From JANNNF01 sp040385825 (GTDB taxonomy: Bacteria > Pseudomonadota > Alphaproteobacteria > Rhodobacterales > Rhodobacteraceae), in assembly GCA_040385825.1 (NCBI GenBank), contig JAZKGQ010000008.1:1-64000 (forward strand): a stretch of DNA of 64,000 nucleotides, read 5' to 3'. The position numbers and the translations under genes are program-made. A model generated the notes under the pieces. The model saw nothing but the letters and a program-made list of their open reading frames with translations, had not been told where the DNA came from and made no database searches. Below, piece by piece: positions 45,046-53,708 of the stretch (positions are counted from its first letter, which is position 1; every line of letters begins with the position of its first letter).

Positions 45046-45531
45046 TCAAGGCCCGAACACCGTCACTTCGGGCAAAGACGTAAGCCCCAGCCCAAGCGCC
45101 TGAAACGCCGCCAGTGACAATTGCGCCGACCCCGCACCGGGCCGCAGATCCACCGCCAGCGACTGCCCAGATGCGGTGACCACCCGCCCCTTCGTATCGG
45201 ACGTGACCAGCGCCGTGCGCAGCCACAACCCCTGCTCGGCAGGCGAGCCAAGCGCCACCACCGCCCTGCCCAACTGCCGTTCGGCCCCCGCCACCGGGGC
45301 CGCCAGCGCCGCCTGCTTTTCAGCCGTGGTCGTGGTGTCCAGCGCCGCCGCCGACTGGCCCGTGGCCCCCAGAACCGAGGTTTCGACCGCAGGCGCAAAT
45401 TCGGTTGCAAGCCCGGACCCTGCCGTGGGCGCGGCGGGCAAGGGGGCCCGCGGGGCGCGGAACCTGTCCAGAACCGAACAGCCCGAAACACTCAGGGCAA
45501 GGATCAGGGCAATGGGGATGTGCTGTCTCAT
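45046..45531 (-). CDS. Exported lipoprotein of unknown function
   Basis: 161 residues: signal MRQHIPIALILALSVSGC with lipobox Cys at 18, a Pro/Ala-rich linker (APRAPLPAAPTAGSG), and a compact C-terminal domain with VALGSPAEQGLWLRTALVTSDTKGRVVTASGQSLAVDLRP. Such proteins are widespread in Rhodobacteraceae. It is divergent from moaA. I do not recognise a function. Confidence 0.78.
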   Translation of the reverse strand: MRQHIPIALILALSVSGCSVLDRFRAPRAPLPAAPTAGSGLATEFAPAVETSVLGATGQSAAALDTTTTAEKQAALAAPVAGAERQLGRAVVALGSPAEQGLWLRTALVTSDTKGRVVTASGQSLAVDLRPGAGSAQLSLAAFQALGLGLTSLPEVTVFGP

Positions 45532-45616
45532 GCCCCCACGATAGTCGCAGGGCCGCTGTCCCGCAACATCCTCTTTCCGCCTTGTGCGACAGCCCGCACA
45601 GGCCTACCTTTACCGC

Positions 45617-46633
45617 ATGACCCTGCAACTGACGCCCCCCTTGATCGACCCGTTTGCGCGCGCGATATCCTATCTGCGGGTGTCGGTGACCGATCGCTGC
45701 GATTTCCGCTGCACCTATTGCATGTCGGAAAACATGACCTTCCTGCCCAAGGCCGACCTTCTGACGCTGGAGGAACTGGACCGGCTGTGTTCCGCCTTCA
45801 TCCGCATGGGGGTGCAGAAACTGCGCATCACCGGCGGCGAGCCTTTGGTGCGCAAGGGGATCATCACCTTCTTTGAACGCGTGGCGCGGCATCTGGGCAC
45901 AGGTGCCTTGCAGGAACTGACGCTGACCACCAACGGCTCGCAACTGTCGAAATATGCGCAAGCCCTGGCAGACATCGGCGTGCGGCGGATCAATGTGTCA
46001 TTGGATACACTCGACGCCGCCAGATTTCAGCAGATCACGAGGTGGGGCCGGCTGAGCCAGGTGCTCGACGGCATCGCCGCCGCCAAGGCCGCAGGGCTGG
46101 CGGTCAAGATCAACGCCGTGGCGCTGAAGGGGTTCAACGAGGATGAACTGTTCACCCTGACCGGCTGGTGTGCCGAGCAGGGCCACGACCTGACCTTCAT
46201 CGAGGTCATGCCGATGGGCGATCTGGGCAATGAGAACCGGCTGGACCAGTATTGGTCCCTGCGCGATCTGCAGGCCCGGCTGGCCGAACGCTTTACCCTG
46301 ACCGAATTGCCCGACCGCACAGGGGGGCCAGCCCGCTATATCCGGCTGGAGGAGACGGGCCAGCGCATCGGGTTGATCACGCCCCTGACCCATAACTTCT
46401 GTGAAAGCTGCAACCGCGTGCGGCTGACCTGCACGGGTGAGTTGTACATGTGTCTGGGCCAGGAAGACATGGCCGACCTGCGCGCCCCCTTGCGGGCGAG
46501 TGCGGTGGATACCGGGTTGGAACAGGCCATCAGGGCCGCCATCGCGGGCAAGCCCAAGGGCCATGACTTCGACTATTCCCGCCAGACTGTTGCGGGCCAG
46601 ATGACCCGGCACATGTCGCATACCGGCGGCTGA
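45617..46633 (+). CDS. moaA: GTP 3',8-cyclase (molybdenum cofactor)
   Basis: Radical-SAM enzyme starting molybdopterin synthesis. 338 residues. The radical-SAM cluster is in DRCDFRCTYCMSEN (Cys-x3-Cys-x2-Cys) and the second cluster's Cys residues in CESCNRVRLTCTGELYMCLGQ. GGEPLVRKG binds SAM. The end HMSHTGG has the conserved C-terminal GG. The ATG at 45617 (MTLQLTPPLIDPFAR) is preferred to a start 33 bases upstream. The element copy 2 follows. Confidence 0.96.
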   Translation: MTLQLTPPLIDPFARAISYLRVSVTDRCDFRCTYCMSENMTFLPKADLLTLEELDRLCSAFIRMGVQKLRITGGEPLVRKGIITFFERVARHLGTGALQELTLTTNGSQLSKYAQALADIGVRRINVSLDTLDAARFQQITRWGRLSQVLDGIAAAKAAGLAVKINAVALKGFNEDELFTLTGWCAEQGHDLTFIEVMPMGDLGNENRLDQYWSLRDLQARLAERFTLTELPDRTGGPARYIRLEETGQRIGLITPLTHNFCESCNRVRLTCTGELYMCLGQEDMADLRAPLRASAVDTGLEQAIRAAIAGKPKGHDFDYSRQTVAGQMTRHMSHTGG

Positions 46634-46652
46634 CCCTTGGTGATGCCGGGTA

Positions 46653-46738
46653 CGGGGGTTTCACACCCCCGCGCCCTTCGGGCTACCCCCGTGGGATATT
46701 TTCGCACAGAGGATGCAAATTTGGATGCAAATTTTAGA
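46653..46738 (-). repeat. Dispersed palindromic element, copy 2 (inverted)
   Basis: Read on the minus strand it has the same head as copy 1 (37 contiguous identical bases) with an added tandem partial duplication of AAATTTGCATCC, then a different short central hairpin (GCCC-GAA-GGGC) and the same GGGGGT-GTGAA-ACCCCC hairpin. It sits between convergent moaA and hemP, where it may end transcription. Confidence 0.75.
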
Positions 46739-46762
46739 TAAAGTGTTTGCAGTTTCTGGCAG

Positions 46763-46939
46763 TTACTTGGTCAGGATCAGCTTGCCTGCCCGAGTGATGC
46801 GCAGGGAATAGACCTGCCCATGCAGCACGATCCGGGCCTGTGCGCCGCCCTTGGTCAGGGCCTCGGCATCATGCACCGGCATGGATTGGTCGGGGATATG
46901 GACGCGCGGGGCGGCGGCCAGGTCAACATGGGCGTTCAT
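46763..46939 (-). CDS. hemP: Hemin uptake protein HemP
   Basis: 58 residues ending in the family core: DAEALTKGGAQARIVLHGQVYSLRITRAGKLILTK. HemP is an RNA/DNA-binding-like small protein needed to express haem-uptake genes in several alpha- and betaproteobacteria. The ATG at 46939 overlaps the upstream small gene stop (ATGA). Too short to be noticed in coarse scans. No haem-uptake genes lie nearby. Confidence 0.85.
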   Translation of the reverse strand: MNAHVDLAAAPRVHIPDQSMPVHDAEALTKGGAQARIVLHGQVYSLRITRAGKLILTK

Positions 46940-47070
46940 TGCGCCACCTCGACCCGGTCGATCAGCGCCTCGACGGCGGCCACCGGCAGCAGGGTGATCA
47001 GGGCCTGTTGCAGCACTTCGATCCAGTCTTCGACGCGCACCGGCGCAGATGTGGTTTCGGTCAGTTGCAT
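46936..47070 (-). CDS. 44-residue protein coupled to hemP
   Basis: From ATG at 47070 with GGAG six bases upstream: MQLTETTSAPVRVEDWIEVLQQALITLLPVAAVEALIDRVEVAQ (split here: MQLTETTSAPVRVEDWIEVL, then QQALITLLPVAAVEALIDRV, then EVAQ). It is a short helical protein with an apolar centre. The frame can be extended to 47163, but that would run through the putative operator, so the short form is preferred. Overlaps hemP by four bases. Function unknown. Confidence 0.6.
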   Translation of the reverse strand: MQLTETTSAPVRVEDWIEVLQQALITLLPVAAVEALIDRVEVAQ

Positions 47071-47129
47071 GGTGAACTCCACCTGTTGAAGGACACCGGG
47101 CTGGCCGAACTGGCGTTGCTGGGCTGATG

Positions 47130-47164
47130 GATAATTTCTGACTATTTTTATCGCCTTTGTCAAC
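47130..47164 (-). promoter_or_regulatory. Candidate iron-responsive promoter of the hemP operon
   Basis: Minus strand: TTGACA (47164-47159) followed by an AT-rich near-palindrome (GATAA at one end and TTATC at the other, spanning 47130-47152). GATAA...TTATC resembles a Fur-type box, but iron control in this order often uses Irr or RirA, so the binding factor is open. Starts about 60 bases upstream of the small gene. Confidence 0.4.
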
Positions 47165-47189
47165 CGGGTTTCAGCAGGCAGGCCCGGAA

Positions 47190-47219
47190 AAGCAAAAAGG
47201 GGCAGATGATGCCCCTTTC
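47190..47219 (-). terminator. Terminator of the chvE-ggu-arabonate operon
   Basis: On the minus strand AAGGGGCA pairs with TGCCCCTT around a 5-base loop, then TTTGCTTTT. It lies about 23 bases after the sugar dehydrogenase stop and before the hemP operon. Confidence 0.8.
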
Positions 47220-47241
47220 CTTCAACGCTTTACCGGTGGCA

Positions 47242-48153
47242 TCAAAACTGGAACGGGTCTGTCACCAGCCTGCGCCCCAGGGTCATCGCATCGGCCACAT
47301 GCACCATCGGGGCCAGGTCCACCTCGGACGCAGCCGCCCCGATCAGCGCCGCCATGCGGGCGTAAAGGGCCGGGTATTCGCCCATGATGCTGTTTTCACC
47401 CGAGGCCGCCACGCCGTCGATTTCGAGCAGGTTGCCGCCCATGCGCAGGGCAAGCTGGCCCTCGGGGGTGTCGACCTCGATATCCCAGGTTTGCGGCCCG
47501 GTCTGGCGCCAGTCGAAATCCGCCGTCACCCCGCCCGAAAACGTCAGGTCCGCCGCAATCGGGGTCTGGCGGTTTTCAGGATATGTCAGGGTGGCTGCGG
47601 TCAGATGCACAGGGCCGGGCAGAATCTCGGTCAGGATCGACAGGGCGTTGATGCCGGGGTCGAACACGCCCATGCCACCCGGCGCGAAGACCCAGTCCTG
47701 ACCGGGGTGCCATTTGCGCACATCCTCGCGCCAGGTGATATGCGCGCGGGTCACGGTCTTGCCCGCGAGCCACGCCTTGGCCGGGGCCACCGCATGCGCC
47801 ATGCGGCTGTGCCAGGTGGTATAGAGCGTCAGGCCACGGGCAGCGGCCATCGCGGTCAGGGCATGCACCTCGGCCAGAGTCGCGCCGGGGGGTTTTTCCA
47901 GCATCACATGCCGCCCGGCCGCCAGCGCCGCCTGCGCATAGGCATAGCGCGGCACTGGCGGCAGGCAGAGCGACACCACCGGCACATCGGGGCGGGCGGC
48001 AAGGAAGGCGGCGAAATCGGTGAACGCCTCCACCCCGTCGACCGATCCATTCCGGCTGACCGTCGCGGCCAGATCCCAGTCGGGACTGGCGGCGATGGCG
48101 GGGACATGCTGGTCAAGGGCGATCTTGCCGATGCCCACAAGTGCGACCTTCAT
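47242..48153 (-). CDS. Gfo/Idh/MocA-family L-arabinose/D-galactose 1-dehydrogenase (probable)
   Basis: 303 residues. N-terminal Rossmann motif MKVALVGIGKIALDQHVPAIA; sugar-dehydrogenase EKPPGA motif; C-terminal GFO_IDH domain (TWHSRMAHAVAPAKAWLAGK, FDPGINALSILTEIL). The family member in this gene context oxidises L-arabinose or D-galactose to the lactone; the downstream aldonate dehydratase and AraD1-type genes support that. Start at 48153 (MKVALV) overlapping the previous stop as TGATG; a TTG one codon earlier is possible. Last gene of the operon. Confidence 0.85.
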   Translation of the reverse strand: MKVALVGIGKIALDQHVPAIAASPDWDLAATVSRNGSVDGVEAFTDFAAFLAARPDVPVVSLCLPPVPRYAYAQAALAAGRHVMLEKPPGATLAEVHALTAMAAARGLTLYTTWHSRMAHAVAPAKAWLAGKTVTRAHITWREDVRKWHPGQDWVFAPGGMGVFDPGINALSILTEILPGPVHLTAATLTYPENRQTPIAADLTFSGGVTADFDWRQTGPQTWDIEVDTPEGQLALRMGGNLLEIDGVAASGENSIMGEYPALYARMAALIGAAASEVDLAPMVHVADAMTLGRRLVTDPFQF

Positions 48154-49895
48154 CAATGCGAATCCTTGCCGACCGGATTGCCCCGGCTGCCTTGCAGGAA
48201 ATCAAGGTCAGCCCCGGTATCGGCCCCCATCACATGCCGGTGGTGCAAGAAGGCATAGCCGCCAGCGGGGCCTTCGTCACGCGGGGTCCATTGCGCCAGA
48301 CGGGCGGCAAGCTCGGCCTCCGGAATATCCAGATGCAACCGGCGGTTCGGCACGTCCAACTCGATGAAATCGCCCGATTTCACCACCGCCACCGGGCCAC
48401 CCGCCGCCGCCTCGGGCGAGGTGTGCAGAACGACGGTGCCATAAGCCGTGCCCGACATGCGCGCGTCGGAAATGCGCACCATATCGGTGATGCCGCGGCG
48501 CAGGATCTTGGGGGGAAGCCCCATGTTGCCGACCTCGGCCATGCCGGGATAGCCCTTGGGACCACAGTTCTTCAGGACCATCACGCAAGACTCGTCAATG
48601 TCCAAAGCCTCATCGTTGATGCGGGCCTTGTAGTCGTCGATGTCTTCAAACACCACGGCCCGGCCCCGGTGGACCAGCAAGGATGGCGTCGCGGCAGACG
48701 GTTTCAGCACCGCGCCGCGTGGCGCGAGGTTGCCTTTCAGCACCACCACGCCGCCCGATTGGGTCAGCGCTTTATCCGCAGGCAGGATCACGTCGGGGTT
48801 GTGGTTGACCACATCCTTGACCTGATCCCACGCCGTCTGGCCGGATACGGTCAGCGCGTCGCGGTGCAGCACCCCGGCCTCGCCCAGACGCTTGATCACC
48901 ACCGGCAGGCCACCGGCATAGAAAAACTCCTCCATCAGGTATTTGCCCGACGGCATCAGGTTGACGATGGTGGGAATGTCGCGCCCACAGCGGTCCCAAT
49001 CCTCCAGCGTCAGATCAATGCCGACACGGCCCGCGATGGCCAGCAGGTGGATCACCGCGTTGGTAGACCCGCCAATGGCGGCATTGGTGCGGATGGCGTT
49101 TTCAAACGCCTCTTTCTTCAGAATATCGGACGGCTTCAGATCATCCTTGACCATCTGCACGATGCGCCGCCCGGTCATCTGCGCCATCACCCGGCGACGT
49201 GAATCCACCGCCGGAATCGCCGCGTTGCCGGACAGGGCCATGCCCAAAGCCTCGGCCATCGACGCCATGGTGGACGCCGTGCCCATGGTGTTGCACGACC
49301 CCGGCGAGCGCGACATCGACGCCTCGGCCTCGACAAACTCCTCGCGCGTCATCTCGCCCGCCTTCACGGCTTCCGAGAATTTCCACAGATGCGTGCCCGA
49401 CCCCACCCGTTCGTTCTTGAAATAGCCGTTCAGCATCGGCCCGCCCGTGACCACGATCGACGGCAGGTCGGTCGAGGCCGCCGCCATCAGCAGGCTGGGC
49501 GTGGTCTTGTCGCAGCCCACCAGCAGCACGCAGCCATCCATCGGCTGACCGCGCATCGCCTCCTCCACCGCCATCGCCGCGAGGTTGCGGAACATCATGG
49601 CCGTGGGGCGGAAGGCAGATTCGCTGGCGGAAAACACCGGAACTTCGACCGGAAACCCCCCGGCCTCATAAATCCCGTGCTTCACCCGCTGCGCCAGATC
49701 ATTCAGATGGGCGTTGCAGGGGGTCAGTTCCGACCAGGTGTTCAGAATGCCGATCACCGGGCGACCATCGAACAGATCGGGCGGGAAGCCCTGGTTCTTC
49801 ATCCAGCCGCGATGATAGATATTGTCCTTGGACGTGCCGCCGAACCAGGTTTGCGAGCGTAAGGTTCGGGGCCATTCGGCGGGTTTGAAGCTCAT
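48153..49895 (-). CDS. L-arabinonate/D-galactonate-type dehydratase (IlvD/Edd family)
   Basis: 580 residues of the iron-sulfur IlvD/Edd family. Cluster motifs: GCDKTTPSLLMAAASTDLP and RSPGSCNTMGTASTMASMAEALGMALSG, plus AIGGSTNAVIHLLAIAGR and KNCGPKGYPGMAEVGNMGLP. The family dehydrates sugar acids; the operon (chvE, gguABC, sugar dehydrogenase) points to L-arabinonate or D-galactonate. ATG at 49895 has GAGG five bases upstream. It follows gguC by seven bases. Confidence 0.9.
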   Translation of the reverse strand: MSFKPAEWPRTLRSQTWFGGTSKDNIYHRGWMKNQGFPPDLFDGRPVIGILNTWSELTPCNAHLNDLAQRVKHGIYEAGGFPVEVPVFSASESAFRPTAMMFRNLAAMAVEEAMRGQPMDGCVLLVGCDKTTPSLLMAAASTDLPSIVVTGGPMLNGYFKNERVGSGTHLWKFSEAVKAGEMTREEFVEAEASMSRSPGSCNTMGTASTMASMAEALGMALSGNAAIPAVDSRRRVMAQMTGRRIVQMVKDDLKPSDILKKEAFENAIRTNAAIGGSTNAVIHLLAIAGRVGIDLTLEDWDRCGRDIPTIVNLMPSGKYLMEEFFYAGGLPVVIKRLGEAGVLHRDALTVSGQTAWDQVKDVVNHNPDVILPADKALTQSGGVVVLKGNLAPRGAVLKPSAATPSLLVHRGRAVVFEDIDDYKARINDEALDIDESCVMVLKNCGPKGYPGMAEVGNMGLPPKILRRGITDMVRISDARMSGTAYGTVVLHTSPEAAAGGPVAVVKSGDFIELDVPNRRLHLDIPEAELAARLAQWTPRDEGPAGGYAFLHHRHVMGADTGADLDFLQGSRGNPVGKDSH

Positions 49896-49902
49896 CTTGT
49901 CC

Positions 49903-50892
49903 TCACAAGGCTTTGACGGCGACTGCGCCATCAGCGGCGGGCGCAAAGGCCAGCGGGTTGATCAGGGGCAGGCCAAAGGGGGCGGCCTCGATCTCGAATA
50001 TATCGCCTTCCTGCGTCACGATCCCGTCTGCGACCGACAGGGTGGCGGTGCCGAACATATGCACATGCAGATCGCCGGGCTGGCAGAACAGGTCGTATTT
50101 GAAGTGGTGATGTTCGAGGTTGGCATAGGTGTGCGACATGTTGGCCTCGCCGCTCAGGAACGGTTTTTCCCACAGGATGCGGCCACCCCTGCGGATGCGG
50201 CTGAGCCCTCGAATATCGGCGGGGGCGTCGCCCACAAGGATTTCCGGGCCGAAGGACGCCACCCGAAGCTTGGAATGCGCAAGGTACAGATAGTTGACCC
50301 GTTCCGTCACATGGTCGGAAAACTCGTTCGCCAAGGCCCAGCCGATGCGGTGCGGGGTGCCGTCGGGGCCGATCAGGTAGATGCCTGCAACCTCGGGCTC
50401 CTCGCCGCCATCCCCGGCAAAGCCGGGGGCGGTCAGGGGGGCACCGGGGGCGACCGCAGAGGTGCCGTTGCCCTTGTAGAACCATTCGGGCTGCACGCCG
50501 ACCTGTCCCGGCGTGGGACGCCCGCCGTCCAGCCCCATCTGGAACATCTTCATCGAATCCGACAGGGTTTCCGCCTGCAGTTTCGAGTGCATCGCATCGC
50601 GCGCCGAGGCTGACCCAAGGTGAGTCAACCCGGTGCCGGTCAGGTGCATGTGCGCGGGGTCCGGGTGGGTGACGGGCAGCGCCAGACGGCCGGCAGCGGC
50701 CAGGCGCGGCAGATCGACCGCCTCGCCCAACCCATGCGCCGCGATCACGGCGGCCAGACTGCGACCGCTCGCAATCGCCTCGGACGCCAGGGCATAGGTG
50801 CTGGCCGCGCCCTTGACGATGGCGGCCTCGGACCCTTCGCGGGCGACAACCGCCAGCGTCCCATCGGGGGACAGGATTTGCGACAACAGCAT
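49903..50892 (-). CDS. gguC: AraD1/GguC-family protein (fumarylacetoacetate hydrolase fold)
   Basis: 329 residues from ATG 50892. FAH-like fold with KLQAETLSDSMKMFQMGLDGGRPT, PEWFYKGNGTSAVAPGAPLTAPGFAGDGGEEPEVAGIYLIG and WALANEFSDHVTERVNYLYLAHSKL. In Agrobacterium GguC is linked to the chvE transporter; AraD1 proteins act on 2-keto-3-deoxy sugar acids. I prefer 50892 (GAGG six bases upstream) to an ATG at 50904 that overlaps the gguB stop. Confidence 0.87.
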   Translation of the reverse strand: MLLSQILSPDGTLAVVAREGSEAAIVKGAASTYALASEAIASGRSLAAVIAAHGLGEAVDLPRLAAAGRLALPVTHPDPAHMHLTGTGLTHLGSASARDAMHSKLQAETLSDSMKMFQMGLDGGRPTPGQVGVQPEWFYKGNGTSAVAPGAPLTAPGFAGDGGEEPEVAGIYLIGPDGTPHRIGWALANEFSDHVTERVNYLYLAHSKLRVASFGPEILVGDAPADIRGLSRIRRGGRILWEKPFLSGEANMSHTYANLEHHHFKYDLFCQPGDLHVHMFGTATLSVADGIVTQEGDIFEIEAAPFGLPLINPLAFAPAADGAVAVKAL

Positions 50893-50900
50893 GGGACGCC

Positions 50901-52097
50901 TCATTTGTTCTTGTTGTATACGTCGAAAATGACGGCTGCCAGCAGGACCAGGCCCTTGATAACCTGTTGGTAATCAATGCCCACGCCCATGATCGACATG
51001 CCGTTGTTCATCACCCCCATGATCAGCGCGCCGACCACGACGCCGATGATCTTGCCGACCCCGCCCGACATCGAGGCCCCGCCAATGAACACGGCGGCGA
51101 TCACGTCCAGCTCGAACCCCACCCCTGCCTTGGGGGTACTGGAGTTCAACCGCGCGGCCACGATCATGCCCGCAAGCGCCGCCAGAACGCCCATGTTGCA
51201 GAAGGTGAAGAACACCAGCCGGTCGGTGCGGATGCCCGAAAGCTTGGCGGCTTTTTCATTGCCGCCAAGCGCATAGATGCGACGGCCCGTGGTCGTGTTT
51301 TCGGTGAAGAAGGCATAGAGAACGGTCAGCACCGTCAGCACCACCACCACGTTGGGCAGGCCCCGGAACGACGCCAGCTTCCAGCCGACAAAGATCAAGG
51401 CCGCCGACACGATCACGTTGCGGATGATGAAAATGGGCATCGGCTCGGGGTCCATCCCGAAGGCCGCATCGCGGTTGCGCGCACGCCAGCCGACCAGCAC
51501 CACAACGGCTGCGGCAATCGCCACCAGCACCACCGCCGTCAGGTTCGGCTTGCCCGACCCCATGATGTCGGGGATGAATCCGGTGGACAGGGCCTGAAAG
51601 GTTTTCGGGAACGGGCCGATGTTCTGCCCGTTCAGCAACCACAGCGTCAGTCCGCGGAACACCAGCATCCCCGCCAGCGTCACGATGAAGGACGGGATGC
51701 GCCAATAGGCGATCCAGTAGCCCTGCGCCGCCCCGATGATGAAACCGACACCCAGACAGGCCGGGATCACCGCCCAGACCGGCCAGTCGAGGTTCACCGT
51801 CAGCACGGCAGCCACAGCGCCGACGAACCCCGCCACAGATCCCACGGACAGGTCGATGTGGCCTGCGACGATCACCAGCAACATGCCAAGGGCCATGATG
51901 ATGACGTAAGAGTTTTGCAGGAATACGTTGGTGATGTTTTGCGCCGACAGAAAATCGATCGGGTTCGGCGGCACCACTTTCAGCACCACGGTAAAGAACA
52001 CCACGATGGCGACCAGGGCCATCAGCATCCCGCTTTCGCGCAGATGCGCGCCCAGATGCGCCCCCATCGAGGTTTGCGGCCCCTTTTGTTCTACCAT
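50901..52097 (-). CDS. gguB: Multiple-sugar ABC transporter permease
   Basis: 398 residues, about 10 membrane helices, of the ribose/xylose permease type. The EAA-like region GLTLWLLNGQNIGPFPKTF and ARLNSSTPKAGVGFELDVIAAVFIGGASMSGGVGKIIG are family landmarks. The ATG at 52097 overlaps the gguA stop (TGATG). It is the only permease, expected to form a homodimer. Confidence 0.94.
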   Translation of the reverse strand: MVEQKGPQTSMGAHLGAHLRESGMLMALVAIVVFFTVVLKVVPPNPIDFLSAQNITNVFLQNSYVIIMALGMLLVIVAGHIDLSVGSVAGFVGAVAAVLTVNLDWPVWAVIPACLGVGFIIGAAQGYWIAYWRIPSFIVTLAGMLVFRGLTLWLLNGQNIGPFPKTFQALSTGFIPDIMGSGKPNLTAVVLVAIAAAVVVLVGWRARNRDAAFGMDPEPMPIFIIRNVIVSAALIFVGWKLASFRGLPNVVVVLTVLTVLYAFFTENTTTGRRIYALGGNEKAAKLSGIRTDRLVFFTFCNMGVLAALAGMIVAARLNSSTPKAGVGFELDVIAAVFIGGASMSGGVGKIIGVVVGALIMGVMNNGMSIMGVGIDYQQVIKGLVLLAAVIFDVYNKNK

Positions 52098-53653
52098 CAC
52101 GCAGCCTTTCCATCGTTGCTGGATGCGCCAAGCGCGCCCGTGTCTTTCAGGATCAGGGCCATGACCCGTTCCTGCGTGGCCTCGGCGCGGGACAGCTCGC
52201 CCACGATCCGGCCTTCGTTCATCACATAGATCCGGTCGCACATGCCCAGCAGTTCCGGCATTTCCGAGCTGATCATCACCACCCCGCGCCCCTGGGCGGC
52301 AAGATCGTTCATGATGGCGTAAATCTCGAACTTCGCGCCCACGTCGATGCCGCGGGTGGGTTCATCCAGGATCAGAACCTGCGGATCGGTGAACAGCCAT
52401 TTCGACAGCACCACCTTTTGCTGGTTGCCGCCCGACAGGTTGACCACCTTCTGGAACACCCCCGGCGTGCGGATCGCCATGGCGGCCCGGTATTGTTCCG
52501 CCACCTGCGCCTCGCGCCGTTTGTCCAGCACGCCTTGCTTGGACACGCCCAGAAGGTTTGCCAGCGTGATGTTGCGCACGATGGGTTCTTCCAGCACCAG
52601 CCCAAGCGCCTTGCGGTCCTCGGTCACATAGGCAAGGCCGGCGGCAACCGCCTTGGCCACGGTTGAAGTATCGGCAGGTGTGCCGCCGATCCTGACCTGA
52701 CCCGAGATGTTGCGGCCATAGGATTTGCCGAACAGGCTCATCGCCAGTTCGGTGCGCCCGGTGCCCATCAGGCCTGCGATGCCGACGATTTCCCCTTTGC
52801 GGACGTGGAACGACACATCGCGGATCATCTGCCGGTCTTTTTGCTCGGGGTGCCAGACGCACCACGCCTCGACCTCCATCAGCACGTCGCCGATCTTGGG
52901 GTCGCGGTCGGGGTAGCGGTGCGCCATGTCGCGGCCCACCATGTCGCGGATGATGCGGTCCTCAGTGATTTCCTCGCGCGTCAGGGTCGATACTGACGCA
53001 CCATCGCGGATGATGGTGATGCGGTCGGCCACGCGGTTGATTTCGTTCAGCTTGTGGCTGATCAGGATGGAGGTGATCCCCTGTGCTTTCAATTCCAGCA
53101 GCAGGTCCAGCAATTTCTGGCTGTCATTTTCCTGCAACGCGGCGGTGGGTTCGTCCAGGATCAGCAGACGCACATCCTTGGCAAGAGCCTTGGCAATCTC
53201 GATCAGTTGCTGCTTGCCGACGCCCAGCTTGCCGACCTTGGTGCCGGGGGCCTCATGCAGGCCCACCTTGCGCAGCAAGGCCTCGGTCTTTTGAAACGCT
53301 TCCGGCCAGTTGATCACGCCGTTCTTGGCCACCTCGTTGCCCAGAAACAGGTTCTCGGCAATCGACAGCAGCGGCACCAGCGCCAGTTCCTGATGGATGA
53401 TGATGATGCCCCGCGCCTCGGAATCGCGGATCGACTTGTTGTGCAGCACCTGGCCGTCGTACAGGATTTCGCCGTCATAGCTGCCATGCGGATAGACGCC
53501 CGACAGCACCTTCATCAGGGTGGATTTGCCTGCGCCATTCTCGCCGCAGATGGCGTGAATCTCTCCGGCCTCGACCGTCAGGTTCACATGGTCCAGCGCG
53601 CGCACGCCGGGGAAAACCTTGCTGATCCCCCGCATTTCCAGAAGTGTCGCCAT
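52097..53653 (-). CDS. gguA: Multiple-sugar ABC transporter ATP-binding protein
   Basis: 518 residues with two ABC domains, as in MglA/AraG. First: GENGAGKSTLMKVLSG and LGVGKQQLIEIAKALAKDVRLLILDEPTAAL. Second: GLMGTGRTELAMSLFG in place of a normal Walker A, and NLSGGNQQKVVLSKWLFTDPQVLILDEPTRGIDVGAKFEIY. It is 55 bases after chvE, with a strong hairpin between. Confidence 0.96.
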   Translation of the reverse strand: MATLLEMRGISKVFPGVRALDHVNLTVEAGEIHAICGENGAGKSTLMKVLSGVYPHGSYDGEILYDGQVLHNKSIRDSEARGIIIIHQELALVPLLSIAENLFLGNEVAKNGVINWPEAFQKTEALLRKVGLHEAPGTKVGKLGVGKQQLIEIAKALAKDVRLLILDEPTAALQENDSQKLLDLLLELKAQGITSILISHKLNEINRVADRITIIRDGASVSTLTREEITEDRIIRDMVGRDMAHRYPDRDPKIGDVLMEVEAWCVWHPEQKDRQMIRDVSFHVRKGEIVGIAGLMGTGRTELAMSLFGKSYGRNISGQVRIGGTPADTSTVAKAVAAGLAYVTEDRKALGLVLEEPIVRNITLANLLGVSKQGVLDKRREAQVAEQYRAAMAIRTPGVFQKVVNLSGGNQQKVVLSKWLFTDPQVLILDEPTRGIDVGAKFEIYAIMNDLAAQGRGVVMISSEMPELLGMCDRIYVMNEGRIVGELSRAEATQERVMALILKDTGALGASSNDGKAA

Positions 53654-53676
53654 GGCTGCCCCCTCCCCAAGGGTGT

Positions 53677-53701
53677 CCCGCCGCCCGCGTGGGGCGGCGG
53701 G
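53677..53701 (-). terminator. Strong hairpin between chvE and gguA
   Basis: A perfect 10-base stem (CCCGCCGCCC with GGGCGGCGGG) with a 5-base loop, 7 bases after the chvE stop and about 23 bases before gguA, with no U-tract. Most likely an mRNA processing or partial attenuation site that keeps the binding protein more abundant than the membrane parts. Confidence 0.65.
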
Positions 53702-53708
53702 GTTCAGA

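Noticed and set aside
47071..47163. Longer N-terminus for the small gene before hemP
   Set aside because: It would read through the putative operator; GGAG supports the ATG at 47070.
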